Assembly: GCF_026283925.1 (NCBI RefSeq) | Contig: NZ_JAPDPF010000005.1 | Location: 186,001 to 250,000 of the forward strand | Direction: 5' to 3' | Source of the DNA: Dyella halodurans | GTDB lineage: Bacteria; Pseudomonadota; Gammaproteobacteria; Xanthomonadales; Rhodanobacteraceae | DNA: 64,000 nucleotides | In this document: in pieces, positions 16,835-25,646 of the stretch | How positions within the stretch are numbered: position 1 is the first letter of the stretch | How the letters are laid out: each line of letters starts with the position of its first letter | Translations under genes and position numbers: made by a program | Notes under the pieces: generated by a model | Database searches by the model: none | The model's input: only the letters and a program-made list of their open reading frames with translations | Told to the model about the DNA's origin: nothing

Positions 16835-17889
16835 CAGCGTTTCACCTCGAAGCCGCCCTGGGCGAGGAACGCGCGCATATCGGCCTCACGCAACAAGTTC
16901 ACGTCGCCGGGTACGGAATGCTTCAAGCAGGCGGCTGCGATGGCGAAGTCGAGTGCGTCCTTGTCGCTCATATGGCGCAGCAGGCCGTGCAGCAGGCCGG
17001 CGGCAAACGCATCGCCGCCGCCAATGCGGTCGACGATGCCGCTCAGCGCATACGCCTTCGTGCTCAGCACCCGTTCGCGCACGGCCAGCATGCCCGCCAG
17101 TTCCTGGTGGTCGACACTGCGGTGCCTGCGTTCCGTCGCCGCCATATGGCGCAGGCGCGGCCACGCCGTGAAGGCGGCGGCCGCGGCGGCGGCAAAGCGC
17201 TCGGCGGCACTCTTGTAGGGAAAGTCCATGCCAAGGATCAGGGCGACGTCGCGGTCGTTGCCAAAGATCAGGTCGGCCTCGGCCACGATCTCGCGCAGCA
17301 GCGCCGGCGCCTCCACCACCCGCGAGCCCCATAGCTTGTTGCGGAAGTTGCAGTCAAACGAGATGGATACGCCCGCTTCGCGCGCTGCCCGCACGGCCGC
17401 CAGGGCGGCCTGCGCCGTGGGTTTGCCCAGGGCCAGGTTGATGCCTGATAGGTGCAGCCACTGCGCGCCGGCAAGCAGGCGAGGCCAGTCGTAAGACTTG
17501 GCCGAGGTGCGCGCGAATACCGAATCCGCGCGGTCGTAGAGCACTTCGGAAGGGCGTTGCATCGCGCCGGGCGAGAGGAAATACAGACCCATCCGACCTT
17601 CGGCATAACGCAGGCTCGAAGTATCCACGCCATGCCGGCGCAGCTCACCCGCACAGGCATGCCCGAGCATATTGTCCGGCAGTGCGGTGATCATGGCGCT
17701 GTCGTGGCCGAGGATGGCGAGCGATGCGGCGACATTCGCTTCCGCGCCGCCGAAGCGCACATCGAAGTGCGGCGACTGCAGCGGCAGCTCATGGCCTGGT
17801 GGCGATAACCGCATCATCAGCTCGCCGAAGAAGACGACGCGGCTCTTGCCGTGGTTGTTCTTGGATTCGTTGCGCATTGCGTTTTCCAT
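16834..17889 (-). CDS. kdgK: 2-keto-3-deoxygluconate kinase
   Basis: 351 residues, PfkB/ribokinase family. It phosphorylates KDG to KDPG using ATP in the cytosol. Early blocks FFGELMMRLSPPGHE and FGGAEANVAASLAILG bind the sugar. The C-terminal IVDRIGGGDAFAAGLL holds the anion hole and catalytic base Asp293; the GGGD form is usual for KDG kinases. Starts and stops overlap with both neighbours as TGATG, showing translational coupling with the GH3 gene and uxuB. KDPG aldolase, needed next, is not in this window. Confidence 0.92.
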   Translation of the reverse strand: MENAMRNESKNNHGKSRVVFFGELMMRLSPPGHELPLQSPHFDVRFGGAEANVAASLAILGHDSAMITALPDNMLGHACAGELRRHGVDTSSLRYAEGRMGLYFLSPGAMQRPSEVLYDRADSVFARTSAKSYDWPRLLAGAQWLHLSGINLALGKPTAQAALAAVRAAREAGVSISFDCNFRNKLWGSRVVEAPALLREIVAEADLIFGNDRDVALILGMDFPYKSAAERFAAAAAAAFTAWPRLRHMAATERRHRSVDHQELAGMLAVRERVLSTKAYALSGIVDRIGGGDAFAAGLLHGLLRHMSDKDALDFAIAAACLKHSVPGDVNLLREADMRAFLAQGGFEVKR

Positions 17890-20612
17890 CAGTGCTGGAC
17901 GACGACGTCCTTGGCCAGGCGGATATCGGCGCTGGATGCGCCGATCTGCACCTGGTACTTACCCGGATCGACGGCATAGGCATGCCGCACGTCGTCGTAA
18001 TACTTGAGATCGTTGGCGGGCGAGACATCGAAGCTGACAGTGCGCTCCTCGCCCGGTTGCAGGTTGACTCGCTGGAAGCCGCGCAGTTCCTTGGTCGCGC
18101 GCGCATGCGGGGCAGCCAGCGGATGCAGGTACAACTGCACCACTTCCTCGCCGGCGCGCTGGCCGGTGTTCTTCACCTTCAGCGTGACTTTCAGGTGATC
18201 GTTCGCCGCCACCGTGTTGCGGTCGAGCTGGAGATCCGCGTAGCTGAACTGCGTATACGAAAGGCCATGGCCAAACGGATACAGCGGCTCGCCCTTGAAG
18301 TAGCGGTAGGTGCGCCCGCTCATGCTGTAGTCGTCGAACGCCGGCAGCTTCTCGTCGCCCTTGTAGAAGGTCACCGGCAAACGGCCGGCGGGATTGACGT
18401 CGCCGAACAACACGTCGGCCACGGCATTGCCGCCGCGCTGGCCGGGATACCAGGCGAACAGGATCGCCGGCACATGCTGCTTGGCCCAGTCGACGGCCAG
18501 CGCCGAGCCGGCGGTCAGCACCAGCACCACGGGCTTGCCCGTCGCCTGCAGCGCTTCCAGCAGCTTTTCCTGCGTTTGCGGCAGGCGCAGATCGGTACGG
18601 TCGCCGCCGGCAAAGCCGGGATAGTTGACCTTCATCTCCTCGCCTTCCACGTCGCCGGTCAGGCCACCGACGAAGACCACCACGTCCGCATGGCGTGCCG
18701 CGTCGAGCGCTTCCTCGAGCGGCGGCTTCGCACCGGGCAGGCGCCAGGCCAGCTGCACGTCGGCGTTCTTCGCGCCCTTCGCGTATTCAAGGCGCAGGTC
18801 GTAGGCCTTGCCCGCGACCAAGTCTACGAAGGCGCTTTGGCTGTGCGGGTTGGTTCCGCCATTCCAAGCATCGATCAGCGGTTTGCCGTCGAGGTAAAGG
18901 CGAAAACCGTCGATGGCCGCAGCGCTCAACTCATAGCGGCCCGTTACCGGCGGCACCAGCTGGCCGCTCCAGCGCACGCTGAAGTGATTGTTTTCCAGGG
19001 CCTGCGCGGCGGGCAGTTCGCCACGGCTGATCAGGTCATCGACCGGCGTGCTGTGATCCCAGCGAAAACTGACCTTGGCGTCCGTGCGCGTCAGCACTGG
19101 CGCCGAGGCAAAGTCGTTGCCGCGGAAATACTCGCCCTTGAGGCCATGCTCCGTCGCGTTGGCCGAGGGACGCAGATAGCTCGGCTCGATCAGGGTCGCC
19201 GCACCCGGCCCATTCAGGCCTTCGACCAGGGCAGCGCCATGGGCATAGCTGACTTGCGCGTTCGGCACGGCCTGGCGGATGCCCTGCAGGATGGTCACCG
19301 GCGCGGCCGGCGTGCCGTAGTAATTGCCCAGCAAGGGCGCGACTTCATCCGCCGTCGGGCCGATGACGGCGATGTGGCGGATGTCGTGCGAAAGCGGCAA
19401 TACGCCATCGTTCTTCAGCAGCACGATCGATTCCCGCGCGGCGCGTCGCGCCAGCTGATCGTGCGCCGGTGACTGGTTGGCGGTAGCGGGAATCTGCGCC
19501 CAGCGCACGCGTTCCGGCGGGTCGAACATGCCAAGCCGGAAGCGGGCGAGCATCAGCCGTTTCAGCGCGGCATCGATCTCGCTTTCGCGGATCAGGCCCT
19601 GGTGCACGGCGGCGGTCAGCGCCGCATAAGTCTTGCCGCAGTTCAGGTCGTCGCCGTTCTTCACCGCGAGTGCCGCCGCCTGTTCGGCGGTGGCCACGAT
19701 CTTGTGATGCAGATAGATGTCTTCGACCGAGTCGCAATCGGACACGACATAGCCGTTGAAGCCCCAGGTCTTGTGCAGGATGTCCTGCAGCAGGCGCGGA
19801 CTGGCCGAGGCCGATTCGCCATTGACGCGGTTGTAGGCGCCCATCACCGCATCGACCTTGGCTTCCTGCACGAGCGCCTGGAACGCTGGCAAATAGGTCT
19901 CGAACAGATCGCGTTCGCTGGGATGCACATCGAATTGATGGCGTTCCGCCTCGGGGCCGCTATGCACGGCGAAGTGCTTGGCGGTCGCGTCGAGCTTGCG
20001 GTACGTCGGGTCATCGCCTTGCAGGCCGCGCACGAAGCTCACGCCCATGCGCGAGGTGAGGAACGGATCTTCGCCGTAGGTTTCCTGCCCGCGACCCCAG
20101 CGTGGATCGCGGAAGATATTGATATTCGGCGACCAGAACGTCAGTCCCTCATAGCGGGCGTGCATGTCGTGCCGCTCGAACTCGTTGTATTTGGCGCGTG
20201 CCTCGTCGCTGATCGCCGTGGCCACCTGGCTCATCAAGGCGGTGTCGAACGTCGCCGAGAGGCCGATCGCCTGCGGGAAAACGGTGGCCTGGCCGGCGCG
20301 CGCAACGCCGTGCAAACCCTCGTTCCACCAATCGTAGGCGGGCACGCCCAGGCGCGGTATCGCCGGCGCACTGTTCTGCATCTGCGCCACCTTTTCCTCC
20401 AGCGTCATGCGCGAGACGAGGTCGGCGGCGCGCTCTTCGAAGCTGCGCTGGAGGTCGAGATAGGCGGGCGTCGGCGCCGGCGCGGCCGTAGCCGGCGCAC
20501 AGAAGGCCTGGGCGCTTAGCGTGAGCAGGGCGGTGGCCGTGATCGCGCGCCATGTCGGCAACGACGAACCAGGGCATCGAGCCATCGATGGTTTCTTGAA
20601 ACGGTTGTGCAT
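17889..20612 (-). CDS. GH3 beta-xylosidase/beta-glucosidase with inserted PA14 domain
   Basis: 907 residues. I start at the second ATG (20612) because AAGAAG lies 8 bases before it; the ATG at 20618 is too close. The N-terminus has a long signal peptide ending around FCAPATAA. Residues ~50-370 are the GH3 barrel with KHFAVHSGPEAERHQFD and nucleophile Asp292 in VVSDCDSV. The alpha/beta sandwich follows (IAVIGPTADE). It is split by a PA14-like domain at ~490-630 (GLKGEYFRGNDF to LRLEYAKGAK), and there is a C-terminal Fn3-like domain after YPFGHGLSYTQFSY. The PA14 insertion and the length resemble GH3 beta-xylosidases of xanthomonads and Bacteroidetes. Probably periplasmic, trimming xylo-oligosaccharides. 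Confidence 0.9.
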   Translation of the reverse strand: MHNRFKKPSMARCPGSSLPTWRAITATALLTLSAQAFCAPATAAPAPTPAYLDLQRSFEERAADLVSRMTLEEKVAQMQNSAPAIPRLGVPAYDWWNEGLHGVARAGQATVFPQAIGLSATFDTALMSQVATAISDEARAKYNEFERHDMHARYEGLTFWSPNINIFRDPRWGRGQETYGEDPFLTSRMGVSFVRGLQGDDPTYRKLDATAKHFAVHSGPEAERHQFDVHPSERDLFETYLPAFQALVQEAKVDAVMGAYNRVNGESASASPRLLQDILHKTWGFNGYVVSDCDSVEDIYLHHKIVATAEQAAALAVKNGDDLNCGKTYAALTAAVHQGLIRESEIDAALKRLMLARFRLGMFDPPERVRWAQIPATANQSPAHDQLARRAARESIVLLKNDGVLPLSHDIRHIAVIGPTADEVAPLLGNYYGTPAAPVTILQGIRQAVPNAQVSYAHGAALVEGLNGPGAATLIEPSYLRPSANATEHGLKGEYFRGNDFASAPVLTRTDAKVSFRWDHSTPVDDLISRGELPAAQALENNHFSVRWSGQLVPPVTGRYELSAAAIDGFRLYLDGKPLIDAWNGGTNPHSQSAFVDLVAGKAYDLRLEYAKGAKNADVQLAWRLPGAKPPLEEALDAARHADVVVFVGGLTGDVEGEEMKVNYPGFAGGDRTDLRLPQTQEKLLEALQATGKPVVLVLTAGSALAVDWAKQHVPAILFAWYPGQRGGNAVADVLFGDVNPAGRLPVTFYKGDEKLPAFDDYSMSGRTYRYFKGEPLYPFGHGLSYTQFSYADLQLDRNTVAANDHLKVTLKVKNTGQRAGEEVVQLYLHPLAAPHARATKELRGFQRVNLQPGEERTVSFDVSPANDLKYYDDVRHAYAVDPGKYQVQIGASSADIRLAKDVVVQH

Positions 20613-20624
20613 GTTCATGGCTTC

Positions 20625-22358
20625 TTATTCGTTACCAAGCTGACGCGCATAAGGTCCCACCACCGCGCCGACGAAGCCGCCGGCCACATCGGTGCTGAGC
20701 AGGGTTCCGTCTTCGTCGCGACCCAGCCACTTCCAACCGGAACCGTCGTCATAGCCGAACGAATAACGGCCACCGTCGGCACTGATTTTCAGCTTCAGTT
20801 GCCGCGTGTCCTTTGGCAGCGTTGCCGTAGCCACCAGTACCTTGCCGTCGCCACGGCGTCGCTCCAGCGACAGCACCACCTGGTCGCCAATCCGCTTCGC
20901 GCCCATGGCATACCAGTAGTGCTCGTTCTGGAAGCTTGCGATGCCGGCTTCGGTGCCGGCCTCTGCCGGCACGCTGAGCGAGGTGCTGGCCTCGAACACC
21001 AGATGTTGTTGGCGGCGTGCCAGGAAGGAAGGGTTGTGCAGCGTGTCCAGGTCGTCCGGCAGCGGGTGGATCGCCAGCTTGCCGGGGTGGCTGCGCAGGT
21101 CGGCCCACTCCTGCTTCGGCACACGCACGTACATCCAGGCGGGATCGAGCGTGGTGCTCGCAAACGTATCGCGCCAGTCGAAGTTGCCGCTCTGCGGTGT
21201 CTGCGTCGAATCGCGCTGCATGAACGTCGGTCCCGCGGCGAGCTGCGGAATCGCGCGGCCATGCGGCAGGATCGTCGGCCAGCCATCCTTCCAGGTGACC
21301 GGCAGCAGGAAGGTCTCGCGGCCGGTGTTGTAGTGCACGCTGTCATACGCACGGCTGGCCAGGAACACCGCCCACCAGCTGCCGTCGGGCGTCTCGACCA
21401 GGTTGGCATGGCCGGCATTGGTGATCGCGTCGGCACGATCGGCAGGAAGATCGCGCTGGGTCAGGATCGGATTGTCTGCGTACGGTGCGTACGGTCCCCA
21501 TACCGAGCGGCTGCGCAGCACCACCTGCGAATGCTGGGGACCGGTGCCGCCTTCGGCGCAGACGAGGTAGTACCAGCCCTGGCGCTTGTACAGGCGCGGT
21601 CCCTCGATCCAGATCGGCTTCTTCGACAGATCGACGCCGCCGTTGATCACCACGCGACGTGGGCCGAACGGCTGGTGATGCGCGAGATCCAGCTCCTGCA
21701 TCCAGATCGCGCGATGCCCTTCGTATAGCGGTTTGCCTTCGGGCGCGTCATTGTTGAGGAGGTAGACCTTGCCGTCGTCGTCGAAAAACAGCGAAGGATC
21801 GATGCCGCCGATGCTGGGCAGCCAGATGGGGTCGGACCACGGACCGGCGGGATTCTTGGCGGTGGCGATGAAGTTGCCGCCGCTGTCGACCGCCGTATTG
21901 ACCACATAAAAGGTGCCGTCGTGATACGCGATGTTTGGCGCGAACACGCCACGCGACAGGCTCAGGCCGTCGAAATTCAGCTGGGACGGCCGCTCGATGA
22001 CGTGGCCGATCGGCGTCCAGTGCACCAGGTCGCGGCTCTCGTACACCGGAATGCCGGGGAAGTAGCCGAAGCTCGAGGTGACCAGGTAGTAGCGGTCGCC
22101 GACCCGGACCACGCTGGGGTCCGGGTTGAAGCCGGTGAGGATGGGATTGCGGTACTGGCCCGGCGCCAGCGGCTGCTCGAAGGCCTGGTCGTGGCCGCGA
22201 TACTCGAACCAGTCGAACAGCACCGGTTCCTGCGCACGCGCGGACATGCCGAGCATGCCGACGATCAGCATGAGGCCGGCACGAAGGGGAGTACGCTTGC
22301 TCCCCTTCGATGCGGAGACAGGGCCTGCGGCGAGGCCGAATAGCCGGGCCAGCGCCAT
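20625..22358 (-). CDS. Exported GH43 arabinofuranosidase/xylosidase with C-terminal beta-sandwich
   Basis: 577 residues from the ATG at 22358, which overlaps the manD stop as TGATG. The frame is open further upstream but lies wholly inside manD. After a longer, basic N-region there is a hydrophobic stretch (AGLMLIVGMLGMSARAQ), so it is exported. The GH43 propeller carries base Asp80 in GFNPDPSVVR, Asp187 in GGIDPSLFFDD and acid Glu252 in IWIEGPRLY. The C-terminal ~200 residues (from about DWRDTFASTTLDPAW) form the beta-sandwich common in GH43 exo-enzymes. It probably removes arabinose or terminal xylose from imported arabinoxylan fragments in the periplasm. Confidence 0.9.
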   Translation of the reverse strand: MALARLFGLAAGPVSASKGSKRTPLRAGLMLIVGMLGMSARAQEPVLFDWFEYRGHDQAFEQPLAPGQYRNPILTGFNPDPSVVRVGDRYYLVTSSFGYFPGIPVYESRDLVHWTPIGHVIERPSQLNFDGLSLSRGVFAPNIAYHDGTFYVVNTAVDSGGNFIATAKNPAGPWSDPIWLPSIGGIDPSLFFDDDGKVYLLNNDAPEGKPLYEGHRAIWMQELDLAHHQPFGPRRVVINGGVDLSKKPIWIEGPRLYKRQGWYYLVCAEGGTGPQHSQVVLRSRSVWGPYAPYADNPILTQRDLPADRADAITNAGHANLVETPDGSWWAVFLASRAYDSVHYNTGRETFLLPVTWKDGWPTILPHGRAIPQLAAGPTFMQRDSTQTPQSGNFDWRDTFASTTLDPAWMYVRVPKQEWADLRSHPGKLAIHPLPDDLDTLHNPSFLARRQQHLVFEASTSLSVPAEAGTEAGIASFQNEHYWYAMGAKRIGDQVVLSLERRRGDGKVLVATATLPKDTRQLKLKISADGGRYSFGYDDGSGWKWLGRDEDGTLLSTDVAGGFVGAVVGPYARQLGNE

Positions 22359-23617
22359 CACCAATCCCACATCGAGCCGTCTTCCAGGCGCGCGATCGGC
22401 AGCTGCTTCGGCGCGTAGGGATAACGTGCCGCCAGCTTCTCGTCGATGGTGACGCCGTGACCCGCCGATTCGCCGCAATGCAGGCGGCCTTCGCGGAAGT
22501 AGTAGTCGTGCGGGAACACTTCGTTCGCTTCGTCCGAATGGAACATGTATTCCTGGATGCCGAAGTTCGGCACCCAGGTATCGAAGTGCAGCGCGGCGCC
22601 CATGCATACCGGCGACAGGTCGGTGGCGCCGTGGAAGCCGGTGCGCACCTGATGCAGGGCGGCGAAGTCGGCCAGGCGACGCAGATGGGTGATGCCGCCA
22701 CCGTGCACGATGGTGGTGCGGATGTAGTCGATCAGCTGGTTCTCGATCAGGTGCTTGCAGTCCCAGATCGAGTTGAACACCTCGCCCACTGCCAATGGCG
22801 TCACCGAATGCTGGCGGATGATCTCGAACGACTTCTGGTTTTCCGCCGGCGTGGCATCTTCCAGCCAGAACATCCGGTACGGCTCCAGGCTGCGTGCCAG
22901 CCGCGCCGCTTCGATCGGGGTCAGGCGGTGATGCGCGTCATGCAGCAGTTCGACGCCGGTGCCGTGGTCGGCGCGCAGGCGCTCGAACAGCTGCGGCACG
23001 ATCTCCAGGTACTTCGGCGTCGACCACACCGTCTCGGCCGGCAGTTCGCTTTCAGCGGGCTCATAGGGCTTGCCGGCGGTGGAAATGCCATAGGCCTTCT
23101 TCACGCCCGGCACGCCGCATTGCGCGCGCACGGCGAGAAAACCCTGCTCGATATAGGCGCCAACCTGTTCGGTGGTCTCGCTGATATCGCGGCCATTGGC
23201 ATGGCAGTACACCAGGGCGCCTTCGCGCGAGCGGCCGCCTAGCAGCTGGTAGACCGGCATGCCGGCGAGCTTGCCCAGGATGTCCCACAGAGCCATGTCG
23301 ACGGCGGCAATCGCGGTCATGGTGACCGGGCCGCGCCGCCAATAGGCACCGCGATAAAGGAACTGCCAGATGTCCTCGATGCGGCCCGCGTCGCGGCCGA
23401 TCAGGTTCGGCACGACGTGTTCCTGCAGGTAGGCAGCCACGGCCAGTTCGCGGCCGTTGAGCGTGGCGTCGCCGATGCCGCTGATGCCCGAGCGCGTCTC
23501 GATCTTCAGCGTGACGAAGTTGCGTCCCGGGCAGGTGACGATGACGCGTGCGGCGATGATTTCGCGGTCGCGCGCCGAACCATTGGCGGTGACTTCAGGG
23601 GAGGGAGTGGGGCTCAT
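22358..23617 (-). CDS. manD: D-mannonate dehydratase, enolase-superfamily ManD type
   Basis: 419 residues. It dehydrates D-mannonate to 2-keto-3-deoxygluconate. Metal ligands of the enolase superfamily are visible as Asp227 (LLHDAHHR), Glu253 (FWLEDATP) and Glu279 (AVGEVFNS), with His329 in [10 protein letters not shown]. The long [11 protein letters not shown] insertion and the C-terminal [16 protein letters not shown] are typical of ManD. This enzyme replaces the unrelated UxuA of E. coli. Overlaps: 4 bases with the upstream esterase (ATGA) and 1 base with the downstream GH43. Some ManD-family members have low or gluconate activity, but the operon (uxuB, kdgK) supports the mannonate role. 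Confidence 0.92.
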   Translation of the reverse strand: MSPTPSPEVTANGSARDREIIAARVIVTCPGRNFVTLKIETRSGISGIGDATLNGRELAVAAYLQEHVVPNLIGRDAGRIEDIWQFLYRGAYWRRGPVTMTAIAAVDMALWDILGKLAGMPVYQLLGGRSREGALVYCHANGRDISETTEQVGAYIEQGFLAVRAQCGVPGVKKAYGISTAGKPYEPAESELPAETVWSTPKYLEIVPQLFERLRADHGTGVELLHDAHHRLTPIEAARLARSLEPYRMFWLEDATPAENQKSFEIIRQHSVTPLAVGEVFNSIWDCKHLIENQLIDYIRTTIVHGGGITHLRRLADFAALHQVRTGFHGATDLSPVCMGAALHFDTWVPNFGIQEYMFHSDEANEVFPHDYYFREGRLHCGESAGHGVTIDEKLAARYPYAPKQLPIARLEDGSMWDW

Positions 23618-25629
23618 GGCCGGGTTCCTTGCTTGGCTTCTTGTGTGGGCGTGACGGGCAGCTCGAACGGTCCGGCCGGCAGGCCGGAGCCGTCGTAAAG
23701 CGTGCAGATCGGGCTGTCGGCCCAGCAGTAGCGCACGCGCTTGATCTCGCTGGCGGGCAGCGCCGCGCGCAATACCACCTGATGGCCGTGGATATCGGCG
23801 CTGGCGTAGTGGCAGGAGTCCGCCTGGGCTCCGCAGAGTTCAAAGCCGACGGGTTGCTCAGCGCCGTAGACGATGAGCTGGTCGGTGACGTCGCCAAACG
23901 TGAGCGTGACCGCGTCTCCATGGTGCTGTGCCGACGTGGGCACCGGGCCGGACGGCGGCAAGGCCTCGCCATAGATCACATGGCGCGCGGCGCGGGCGAG
24001 GCGTCGCCCCAGTTCCTGTTTGTTCGCCGGATGGATATCGGAACGCTCGCCGATATCGACCGCCACCGCGAGACCGGAGTGCGGGTCCTGCAATGCAGCC
24101 AGGCGCTGTGCCTCGCGCACCTGGGCCGAGCCGCTTTCCACCGGGTGGGTGGGCGCCGGACCATAACCGGCGAGCTGCACGATCAACATCGGCTGGTTGG
24201 CGCCGAAGCGCGCGCGCAGGTCGTTGCGCAGGCCGTCTAGCAGCGCCAGGTAGTTGGTCGCGCGACTCGTGTTCGATTCGCCCTGGTACCACAGGATGCC
24301 GCGCAGGCCGTAGTGGCCCAAGGGCGCGATCATGCCGTTGTAAATCGTGCTCAGGCCGGAGGTCGACAGCCACGGCGGGCTCGGCGGCTGCCCGTAGGAC
24401 GCAGGCACTACCTGGTACTCCCAGGCGTCGCCCAGGGCCACCGTCGAGCCGTCGGCGAGGCGAAGTGCACGCTTGGCCGTCGGGCCATAGAGGCCATCAT
24501 CGCGATAGGTGCCGAGCACGTTGATGACGACGAGGTTGTCGCCTTCGTGCAGTACGCCGGCCGGCAGCGTGTAGCTGCGATCGTCGCCGCCATAGCCGGT
24601 GCCGACCCAATGGCCGTTGATCCAGGTCTGGTCGGCTTCGTTGACTGTGCCCAGCGACAGCACCGCGCCCTGAGCTGCCTGTGCTGCGGTGAGTTTCACC
24701 GTGGTGCGATACCACAGCATGCCGGTGAAGTTCGCCAGCTCCGGCATCTCCCAGCGCTGCCAGGCGCCGCGCTCGAGCGGTGCCGGGCGCCAACCGTCAT
24801 TGGTGACATGCGCGGGGTTCCAGGGTTCGTCGGTCGCGCTGACGCCGGGGCGCGCATGCCACCAGGCCTGCCACTGCTGCGCCCACTGCTGGCCCGCGCC
24901 GGCCGGGTCCTTGGCGTAGATATTGAGCAGGTCCAGCGACGCGTCGTAGCCGCCGACCTTGCGCAAGGCCTGTGCGCTCATCCACGGCTCGATGCGCGAA
25001 CCGCCCCAGGCCGAGACGATCAGGCCCATCGGCACCTGCACGGTCTTCTGCAGCTCGCGTGCGTAGTAGTAGCAGGCGGCCGAAAACTCCGGAATGTTTT
25101 CCGACGTGGTCTTCAACCAGTGATTGGCGGCAGGGATGCTGTCGCGTGGCGTGACGCTGCTGATGTTGTCGACGGTCAGCATGCGAATGCGATCGTTCGA
25201 GGCGTTCTGGATTTCGGAGCGCGAATCCAGCGTGCGCTTGACCTGCAACACCATATTGGACTGGCCGGAGCACAGGAACACATCACCGACCAGCAGGTCG
25301 TTGAGCGTCTGCGAGCTGCCGTCCGCCGCCGTCACCTTCAGCGTATAAGGGCCGCCCGCGGGCAGGGCCGGCAGCGAGGCCTGCCAGCGTCCGTCGGCTT
25401 CGGCACGCGCATTGATGTTCTTGCCGGCGAAGGCGACCTGCAGCTTTGCGCCGGGCTGGGCCTGTCCCCATACCGGGTTGGCGCGGTCGCGTTGCAGCAC
25501 CGCGTGATCCTGGAACAGGGTGTTGAACAGCGGGGCGTCGTCACTCCTGGCCTGCGCGGCGAAGCTGCACAAGCCTAGCAGTGTGGCGAGCGCGGCGGCG
25601 CGCGGACGGGCCTTGAAATCGTTAGGCAT
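23614..25629 (-). CDS. Sialate O-acetylesterase-type SGNH esterase (probable acetylxylan esterase), exported
   Basis: 671 residues. I start at 25629, with GGTGA about 7 bases upstream; an in-frame ATG at 25644 is an alternative. Signal peptide ends near FAAQA-RS. The SasA/SGNH domain carries nucleophile Ser124 in FLCSGQSNM and the late Asp-x-x-His-like motif in [12 protein letters not shown]. It is split by a galactose-binding-like domain around residues 330-420 ([13 protein letters not shown] to [10 protein letters not shown]). Such proteins sit beside alpha-glucuronidase genes in xanthomonad and Cellvibrio xylan clusters, where they deacetylate xylan. The start lies 17 bases after the aguA stop. 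The exact ester it cleaves is inferred from context. Confidence 0.85.
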   Translation of the reverse strand: MPNDFKARPRAAALATLLGLCSFAAQARSDDAPLFNTLFQDHAVLQRDRANPVWGQAQPGAKLQVAFAGKNINARAEADGRWQASLPALPAGGPYTLKVTAADGSSQTLNDLLVGDVFLCSGQSNMVLQVKRTLDSRSEIQNASNDRIRMLTVDNISSVTPRDSIPAANHWLKTTSENIPEFSAACYYYARELQKTVQVPMGLIVSAWGGSRIEPWMSAQALRKVGGYDASLDLLNIYAKDPAGAGQQWAQQWQAWWHARPGVSATDEPWNPAHVTNDGWRPAPLERGAWQRWEMPELANFTGMLWYRTTVKLTAAQAAQGAVLSLGTVNEADQTWINGHWVGTGYGGDDRSYTLPAGVLHEGDNLVVINVLGTYRDDGLYGPTAKRALRLADGSTVALGDAWEYQVVPASYGQPPSPPWLSTSGLSTIYNGMIAPLGHYGLRGILWYQGESNTSRATNYLALLDGLRNDLRARFGANQPMLIVQLAGYGPAPTHPVESGSAQVREAQRLAALQDPHSGLAVAVDIGERSDIHPANKQELGRRLARAARHVIYGEALPPSGPVPTSAQHHGDAVTLTFGDVTDQLIVYGAEQPVGFELCGAQADSCHYASADIHGHQVVLRAALPASEIKRVRYCWADSPICTLYDGSGLPAGPFELPVTPTQEAKQGTRP

Positions 25630-25646
25630 AGCGTGGGTCACCATGG

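Noticed and set aside
20625-22607. Longer version of the exported GH43 gene starting at 22607
   Set aside because: The extra 83 codons lie entirely inside manD in another frame and are Arg-rich; the ATG at 22358 overlaps the manD stop as TGATG.
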